From NCBI RefSeq assembly GCF_012027305.1, contig NZ_SNUF01000001.1, positions 806,001 to 870,000 of the forward strand: a DNA stretch of 64,000 nucleotides, written 5' to 3'. The first letter of the stretch is position 1, and every line of letters starts with the position of its first letter. This document shows, in pieces, positions 59,171 to 64,000 of this stretch. This DNA comes from Thermococcus sp. MAR1 (lineage in GTDB: Archaea; Methanobacteriota_B; Thermococci; Thermococcales; Thermococcaceae). Below the pieces are notes generated by a model. That model was given only the letters and a program-made list of their open reading frames with translations, was not told the DNA's origin and ran no database searches. A program made the translations under genes and the position numbers.

Positions 59171-60397
59171 ATGGGAATTGATGTTATAAAGAGGGTATTA
59201 GAAGGTATTATAACCAGGATTTGTATGGGAGATCATTTAATTGTTGAGCAGTTAGGGTTAGTATTAACATATCCCCCAGATTGCACAAAAGAGAATACTT
59301 GGAAAAGTCTGTTCTGTAGGAAATGGTACAAAAAAATAAAAGATATACTTCCGGTACCAATTCTAGTGGTTATATTGCTTTCTCAAGCCTTCACTATTAT
59401 CCATTTACATGTTAATGGACTAAGTTTTTCAGATTTTGTCGGATACTATTTGCTGGGATTTGTAATCTGGATTATTGGAACAATCTTAGTGTACCCTGCA
59501 GTCGAACGAACTCTCGCTAGATCCCAAGCGGAATCTCATAATTTTGTTCATTATATTACACTAGAAAAAATGTTTTCGGTATTGCTGGATAAAAGATCCA
59601 AACCTAAATTAAAGCCCCTAAACTATTGTGTTTTGAACTTAGCAATTGTGTTATTAACTCTCCTCCCAATATTGTTATTTTGGTTTCCCTTAGTTGTAAA
59701 AAACAATGACATTTATCTCTGGATATCCGCTCCCTTTTATCTTCTTCTCTGGATGGTAGCTGTTTCAGGTGTTGTTGTATCATTTAGGTTTTCCTATGAT
59801 CTCTACACAACATTAACCATCTCGCGCTCAATGCATGATTACATCTTGGATAAATACATTGAGAAGATTGTACGGGCAACATGGGATGGAGAACAACTCG
59901 AAGGCAATCTTTCTAATTGCAGAGAAGGTTATCCACTAAAATGTTTTATGGAGTTCAAGAAAGAACTCAAAAGGATATTTGCACCTATCCTATCTATAGC
60001 ATTGAGAACAATAATAGTTATCTCATTAGTGTTCTATATCCTAGCACTTCTTCCAATCATAGGGAAAAATTTGTCCTCTAAAGAGATACATGACCTCAAA
60101 ACAACACTTTACATAATTCTCATCCCGGCACTCAGTGTGGTCGTCATATTTACTTACTTGATATTCAGGCTTTCATTCAAGTTTAAGAGCATCTTCATTA
60201 CAGAATTAGGAGAAGTTAAATTGCGTTTTATTAACGAGGAAAATCAGATGGCTGTTCAAATTGTAGACCTCTTTGAGAAATTACTCTCAGAGGATCCCTT
60301 GCTTTTTGCATCTTCAAGAAATATTGGAGAGGTAGCGGCTGCAATTGTAGCACTGCTGATAAATGCTGTCATATTCATTTTCCAGACTCACTCATGA
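59171..60397 (+). CDS. AT-rich orphan multi-pass membrane protein
   Basis: 408 residues; no ribosome binding site, TATA-like CTTTAAATTG at 59135-59144. About seven membrane helices: PVPILVVILLSQAFTIIHL, YYLLGFVIWIIGTILVYP, LNLAIVLLTLLPILLFWF, ISAPFYLLLWMVAVSGVVV, TIIVISLVFYILALLPII, LYIILIPALSVVVIFTYLI and a last C-terminal one. The DNA is clearly AT-rich and uses AT-ending codons, unlike every neighbour, so it was probably acquired recently. Family not recognised. The end overlaps the convergent glyS gene by 23 bases. Confidence 0.72.
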   Translation: MGIDVIKRVLEGIITRICMGDHLIVEQLGLVLTYPPDCTKENTWKSLFCRKWYKKIKDILPVPILVVILLSQAFTIIHLHVNGLSFSDFVGYYLLGFVIWIIGTILVYPAVERTLARSQAESHNFVHYITLEKMFSVLLDKRSKPKLKPLNYCVLNLAIVLLTLLPILLFWFPLVVKNNDIYLWISAPFYLLLWMVAVSGVVVSFRFSYDLYTTLTISRSMHDYILDKYIEKIVRATWDGEQLEGNLSNCREGYPLKCFMEFKKELKRIFAPILSIALRTIIVISLVFYILALLPIIGKNLSSKEIHDLKTTLYIILIPALSVVVIFTYLIFRLSFKFKSIFITELGEVKLRFINEENQMAVQIVDLFEKLLSEDPLLFASSRNIGEVAAAIVALLINAVIFIFQTHS

Positions 60398-62093
60398 TAA
60401 GCTCCCTCAGTTTTTCCGGCAGCTCCTCGATCCTCACCCTCATCTGCTCCCTCGTGTCGCGGTCGCGGATAGTAACGGTGTTATCCTCGGGCGTCTGGTT
60501 GTCTATTGTGACGCAGTAGGGCGTTCCTATCTCGTCGTAGCGGATGTATCTCCTCCCGATGGTGTCCTTCTCGTCGTAAACAACTATGAAGCCCGCCTTC
60601 TGGAGTGTTCTAAAGACGTCGTAGGCTATGCTCTTCAGTGGCTCCTTGGCGACGAGGGGCAGAACCGCGACCTCGATCGGCGCCATATCCTTCTTCAGTT
60701 TGAGGTAGGTTCTATCCTCCTCGATGACGAGACTGTTCTCAAGGAGCAGGTAGAACGGCCTGTCTATTCCAAAGCTCGGCTCGAGGACGTGGGGCACTAT
60801 CTTTTCTCCGGTGATCTTTTCTTCTACTTCCTTGATTATGAAGTCGTCCTTCTCAAGCTCGTAGCCCTCGATGATAGCCTTTCCGTCCCTTTCGAGGAGT
60901 TCAACCAGCTCGCGCTTCTTCTCCTCATCCCAGCCCTGGATGAGGTCGTTTATCCTCTTGGCGTCCTTCTTCAGCTTGGGACCAACCTTCTTCATGTTGA
61001 GGCTTACCTTGAGGCGTCTGACTATCTTGGGCTCGTCGTAGTGTATGAGGACGGTTAAGTCAGCCCCGCTCATCTTCATGTGCTTGCTGAGGTCGTAGTC
61101 GCCGCGGTAGGCTATGCCGACGCACTCCACCCAGCCGAAGCGCTCGCTGTGTATCTCAACGTCCCAGGTGTCGCTTGAGTAGTGTGCCCTTTCCTCCGGC
61201 AGCTGCTGGCGGAAGCGTATGGCCTTCTCGGGGATACCGATGTCGAGGAGCGTTCTTTTGACCATGACCATGTAGTAGGCGAAGAATGTGTTCAGGACGT
61301 AGCCCTTCTTGACGGCATCCTCGGCGGTTATTTCAATCATCCCGAGGTTTTTGAGCTGGTGCTCTATTGGATAGAGGCGCAGAACCTCGTCCTTGACCTC
61401 GTCGAAGTGCGGATGCTCCGTCTCCTTAGGGTTGAAGAATATCTCTGCCTCAGCCTGTGTGAACTCCCTCAGGCGGAGCATCCCCTGTCTCGGCGAAATC
61501 TCGTTTCTGTAGGCCTTTCCAATCTGGAAGACACCGAAGGGGAGCTTGTTCCTTGCGAAAGCGTTTAAGCGCCTGAAGTTGACGAAGATGCCCTGAGCCG
61601 TTTCAGGCCTCAGGTAGCCCTTCTGGTCACCGTAGGGACCGATTTTGGTCTCGAACATGAGGTTGAAGTACCAGACATCGGAAAGCTCGCCGCCGCACTC
61701 GGGGCAGCGGATGTCGTGCTCGCGGATGAGTTCAGTTAGGTGCTCGGCGCTCATGCCCTCTGTGTCTATGCCGAGGGCTTCTTCAACGAGGTGATCTGCC
61801 CTAAAGCGCGCACCGCACTTCTTACACTCGACCAGCGGGTCAACGAACTTGTCAACGTGGCCGCTCGCTATGAAGACCTTCTCAGGAGTTATATCCGGGG
61901 TCTCAAGCTCGAAGAAGCCCTCCCTCTGGAAGGCCTCGCGTATCTTCCGCTCGATTTTCCTCTTTATTGTAGCTCCAAGAGGACCGTAATCGTAAAAACC
62001 CCTCGCACCGCCGTAGATTTCAAAGCTTCCCCAGGCAAAGCCTCTCCTTCTCATCAAATCCTGAAGAATCTCGTACTTATCCACCTCTCCCAT
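60375..62093 (-). CDS. glyS: Glycyl-tRNA synthetase, archaeal alpha2 type
   Basis: 572 residues from ATG 62093, with GGTGGTGAG upstream. Class II motifs: motif 2 FGVFQIGKAYRNEISPRQGMLRLREFTQAE, motif 3 region EPSFGIDRPFYLLL. Two CxxC pairs (CKKCGARFRADH and CPECGGEL) form the archaeal zinc ribbon. RRRGFAWGSFEIYGGARGFYDYGPLG is the GlyRS N-terminal signature, and the C-terminal VAVLPLVAKEPL domain binds the anticodon. Charges tRNA-Gly. Confidence 0.97.
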   Translation of the reverse strand: MGEVDKYEILQDLMRRRGFAWGSFEIYGGARGFYDYGPLGATIKRKIERKIREAFQREGFFELETPDITPEKVFIASGHVDKFVDPLVECKKCGARFRADHLVEEALGIDTEGMSAEHLTELIREHDIRCPECGGELSDVWYFNLMFETKIGPYGDQKGYLRPETAQGIFVNFRRLNAFARNKLPFGVFQIGKAYRNEISPRQGMLRLREFTQAEAEIFFNPKETEHPHFDEVKDEVLRLYPIEHQLKNLGMIEITAEDAVKKGYVLNTFFAYYMVMVKRTLLDIGIPEKAIRFRQQLPEERAHYSSDTWDVEIHSERFGWVECVGIAYRGDYDLSKHMKMSGADLTVLIHYDEPKIVRRLKVSLNMKKVGPKLKKDAKRINDLIQGWDEEKKRELVELLERDGKAIIEGYELEKDDFIIKEVEEKITGEKIVPHVLEPSFGIDRPFYLLLENSLVIEEDRTYLKLKKDMAPIEVAVLPLVAKEPLKSIAYDVFRTLQKAGFIVVYDEKDTIGRRYIRYDEIGTPYCVTIDNQTPEDNTVTIRDRDTREQMRVRIEELPEKLRELIMSESGK

Positions 62094-62178
62094 CACTCAC
62101 CACCTGAAACTGGAGTAAGGCCATTTCATAAAAAGCTTTTGGGAGGGGCCTCGTCTATCCGTCAACGTTCCTTCCTCT

Positions 62179-62207
62179 GGAAACGGAAAGAGTTATAAAC
62201 CGTTTCC
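62179..62207 (+). promoter_or_regulatory. Dyad flanking the TATA box of lsm-rpl37e
   Basis: GGAAACGG (62179-62186) and CCGTTTCC (62200-62207) are exact inverted arms on each side of AGTTATAAA (62191-62199), the likely TATA box. A protein bound here would directly compete with TBP. It may also be partly a BRE feature. Confidence 0.5.
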
Positions 62208-62250
62208 CTCGTTATCGTTACGAGCTTTGATTATTTGGAGGTGCGTGAAA

Positions 62251-62481
62251 ATGGCGGAAAGACCACTCGACGTTATCCACAGGTCGCTTGACAAGGACGT
62301 GCTCGTGCTCCTGAAGAGGGGTTCCGAGTTCAGAGGGAAGCTCATCGGTTATGACATCCACCTGAACGTCGTCCTCGCCGATGCCGCCCTAATTCAGGAC
62401 GGCGAGGTCGTGAAGAAGTACGGTAAAATCGTCATCAGGGGAGACAACGTTCTGGCCATTTCCCCTGTCGAGATTGAGTGA
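62251..62481 (+). CDS. Archaeal Sm-like protein (Lsm, SmAP1 type)
   Basis: 76 residues from ATG 62251, GGAGGTG upstream. Sm1 motif VIHRSLDKDVLVLLKRGSEFRGKLIGYDIHLNVVLADA and Sm2 motif YGKIVIRGDNVLAI give the full Lsm fold. Forms heptameric rings that bind U-rich RNA. The C-terminal PVEIE is usual. Co-transcribed with rpl37e 25 bases downstream, a conserved archaeal pair. Confidence 0.96.
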   Translation: MAERPLDVIHRSLDKDVLVLLKRGSEFRGKLIGYDIHLNVVLADAALIQDGEVVKKYGKIVIRGDNVLAISPVEIE

Positions 62482-62506
62482 AGTGAGACCTTAGAGGGGT
62501 GATAGC

Positions 62507-62698
62507 ATGGGAAGCGGGACTGCACCGAAGGGCAGGAGGAACCACACTCCAACTCACATTAAGTGCAGGCGCTGTGGAAGGCGCGCCTACAACATCAAGA
62601 AGGGCTACTGCGCCGCTTGCGGTTTCGGCAGAAGCAGGCGCATGAGGAAGTACAGCTGGTCCCACAAGTGGAGGAAGAAGAGGAACCTCCCCTACTGA
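62507..62698 (+). CDS. rpl37e: 50S ribosomal protein L37e
   Basis: 63 residues, normal length. [38 protein letters not shown] carries the C-x2-C ... C-x2-C zinc finger, followed by the basic [18 protein letters not shown] tail. Binds 23S rRNA in the large subunit. Second gene of the lsm operon; a T-rich stretch CCCTTTTTATTTTCTCC follows as terminator. Confidence 0.97.
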   Translation: MGSGTAPKGRRNHTPTHIKCRRCGRRAYNIKKGYCAACGFGRSRRMRKYSWSHKWRKKRNLPY

Positions 62699-62787
62699 CC
62701 CTTTTTATTTTCTCCTTCTGCATCTTCCGGTTCACCGCAATTCTTATTAACTTAAATGTCATTCTGTTCGTTTAGAGGGACGTCTTA

Positions 62788-64000
62788 ATGTTGCACTTCA
62801 ACGAGGAGCAGAGAAGGCTCTGGAAGCTTGCCTGGCCCGCAATCATGGGCAACATATCCCAGACGCTTCTCAACCTAGTGGACATGATGATGGTCGGCCA
62901 GCTCGGGGCTTTGGCCTTAGCCGCTGTCGGCCTCGGCGGTCAGGTCAGCTGGTTCATGATGCCCATTATGGCTGCCGTAGCCACGGGGACCCTCGCGCTG
63001 GTGGCGAGGTTCGTTGGGGCTAAAGACGAGGAAAACGCAACCTTAGCTTTGGAGCAGAGCCTTTACCTGGCGTTCCTCCTTGGAATCCCCGTCATGCTCT
63101 TCGGCTGGTTTCTCGGCGACGACATCCTGAGGATAATGGGCGCTAAGCCGGACGTAGTTGCTCTGGGCTACGAGTACATTAAGGTAATCTTTGCCTTCTA
63201 TCCCATTCGATTCGCCGGCTTTACGGCCTTCTCGGCCCTCAGAGGGGCTGGAGACACGAAGACACCCATGAAGCTCGGCATCCTTATGAACGTGGTAAAC
63301 GCGGTTCTCGATTACCTCCTCATATTCGGAAAGCTCGGTTTTCCACAGCTCGGCCCCGTTGGAGCGGCCTGGGCATCGGGAATAGGAATCACCACCTCGT
63401 TCCTTATCGGTCTCTACCTCCTCTGGAGCGGGAGGCTCGTGCTGAGGTTCCGGCCGAGCTGGAGCTTCCACCCCGAGATGGCGAGCAGAATCCTCCGCAT
63501 CGGTGTGCCAACGATGATAGAGCGCGGCATCTTCAGCTTCTACAACTTCCTCTATATGAGCATCGTTACGCGTTTCGGAACCGTGGCCCTTGCCTCCCAT
63601 CAGGTTGGTCTCCGCGTTGAGAGCATAGCATACATGCCCGCCTTCGGCTTCAACGTGGCGACATCAGCTTTAGTCGGTCAGAGCCTCGGTGAAGGAAAAC
63701 CCGAAAAGGCTGAAAAGACCGTCTATGAGGCGCTCAAGATGGTGGGCCTGTTTATGAGCGTCATGGCGGCTGTCCTGATAATATTCCCGCGCTACCTTGT
63801 CATGCCCTTCATAAGCCCGAGCGACCCGAACTACAGCGAGGTCATGAGACTGGCGAGCATATACCTCATAATAGTCGGAATAAGCGAGATTCCCCTCGGA
63901 TGGCTCTTCGTCCTTGGAGGTGCACTGAGGGGAGCCGGCGATACTAAAACGCCGATGTACATCACAGCGGTCAGCAAGCTCCTCTTCCGCATAGTGCCGG
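62788..64000 (+). CDS. MATE-family efflux transporter (3' end outside window)
   Basis: Open from ATG 62788 to the right edge, 404 codons so far. RRLWKLAWPAIMGNISQTLLNLVDMMMVGQLGALALAAVGLG is the MATE N-lobe opening, with further MATE patterns ARFVGAKDEENATLALEQS, SALRGAGDTKTPMKLGIL, APVGAAWASGIG-like GPVGAAWASGIG and, in the C-lobe, FGTVALASHQVGLRVESIA and ALRGAGDTKTPMYIT. About eleven helices are present. Exports drugs or metabolites with Na or H. GAGGGA lies before the start. Confidence 0.93.
   Translation, partial: MLHFNEEQRRLWKLAWPAIMGNISQTLLNLVDMMMVGQLGALALAAVGLGGQVSWFMMPIMAAVATGTLALVARFVGAKDEENATLALEQSLYLAFLLGIPVMLFGWFLGDDILRIMGAKPDVVALGYEYIKVIFAFYPIRFAGFTAFSALRGAGDTKTPMKLGILMNVVNAVLDYLLIFGKLGFPQLGPVGAAWASGIGITTSFLIGLYLLWSGRLVLRFRPSWSFHPEMASRILRIGVPTMIERGIFSFYNFLYMSIVTRFGTVALASHQVGLRVESIAYMPAFGFNVATSALVGQSLGEGKPEKAEKTVYEALKMVGLFMSVMAAVLIIFPRYLVMPFISPSDPNYSEVMRLASIYLIIVGISEIPLGWLFVLGGALRGAGDTKTPMYITAVSKLLFRIVP

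Noticed and set aside
1-64000. CRISPR arrays, insertion sequences, rRNA genes
   Set aside because: No spaced repeat units, transposase frames or rRNA segments were seen in the window.

Overview
The window is chromosomal DNA of a hyperthermophilic euryarchaeon of the order Thermococcales, most likely a Thermococcus. The evidence is: archaeal information genes (Lsm, L37e, archaeal GlyRS, Lhr, FtsY, ArcTGT), an ADP-dependent serine kinase whose length (242 aa) and sequence match the characterised T. kodakarensis SerK, phosphorylating archaeal GAPDH with a TGM-like operator, PurP/PurO purine enzymes, TATA boxes and GGTGA/GGAGG ribosome binding sites before most genes, and very tight gene packing with many ATGA/GTGA overlaps. 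I cannot name the species from sequence alone.

Layout. 1-2.4 kb: radical SAM enzyme (probably RaSEA, archaeosine), a VapBC-like pair and surE. 2.4-2.9 kb: remains of a membrane protein gene. 2.9-4.4 kb: ftsY, a C/D box sRNA and a hypothetical gene. 4.5-9.3 kb: complete BMP-type nucleoside ABC transporter. 9.3-12.5 kb: orphan ZnuA-like binding protein, divergent from a secreted HELGH protein. 12.5-19.2 kb: PRTase, CysRS, long FKBP isomerase, CPBP protease, HGSNAT-like acyltransferase, acetyltransferase/ABC ATPase fusion. 19.2-24.8 kb: divergent thiamine cluster (thi4-thiDN versus thiC) that runs on into purC-purP-purO. 24.8-34.5 kb: prolyl oligopeptidase, KaiC-like ATPase, Lhr helicase, glycosyltransferase, PiT, ArcTGT and tRNA-Val. 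34.5-37.1 kb: a non-coding stretch with hairpins, an archaeal ATPase and DUF763. 37.2-38.7 kb: serK, a second C/D box sRNA and a HAD phosphatase. 38.6-44.2 kb: a three-gene minus operon divergent from a zinc-ribbon/coiled-coil/SPFH operon. 44.3-50.2 kb: VapBC, M42 peptidase, AEC transporter, and an ArsR-type regulator with membrane and toast-rack-like proteins. 50.2-55.4 kb: an MFS gene broken by one amber codon, a PduO adenosyltransferase and a 1,083-aa mosaic surface protein. 55.5-64 kb: eIF2B-like protein, CinA-like protein, gap, DUF167/DUF402 pair, an AT-rich orphan membrane gene, GlyRS, lsm-rpl37e and a MATE transporter cut by the window end.

Functional links. ThiC consumes AIR, an intermediate made before the steps run by PurC, PurP and PurO, so thiC and the late purine genes share one transcript. 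ArcTGT and the radical SAM enzyme belong to the same tRNA archaeosine pathway. The SPFH/zinc-ribbon operon and the ArsR/toast-rack operon both recall bacterial envelope-stress modules.

The strongest non-obvious signals are two C/D box guide RNAs with a shared noncanonical terminal kink-turn. One is complementary to two conserved 23S rRNA segments and the other to the 5' end of 16S rRNA. Several dyad operators are also clear, before gap, the ArsR gene, thiC/thi4 and the lsm operon.
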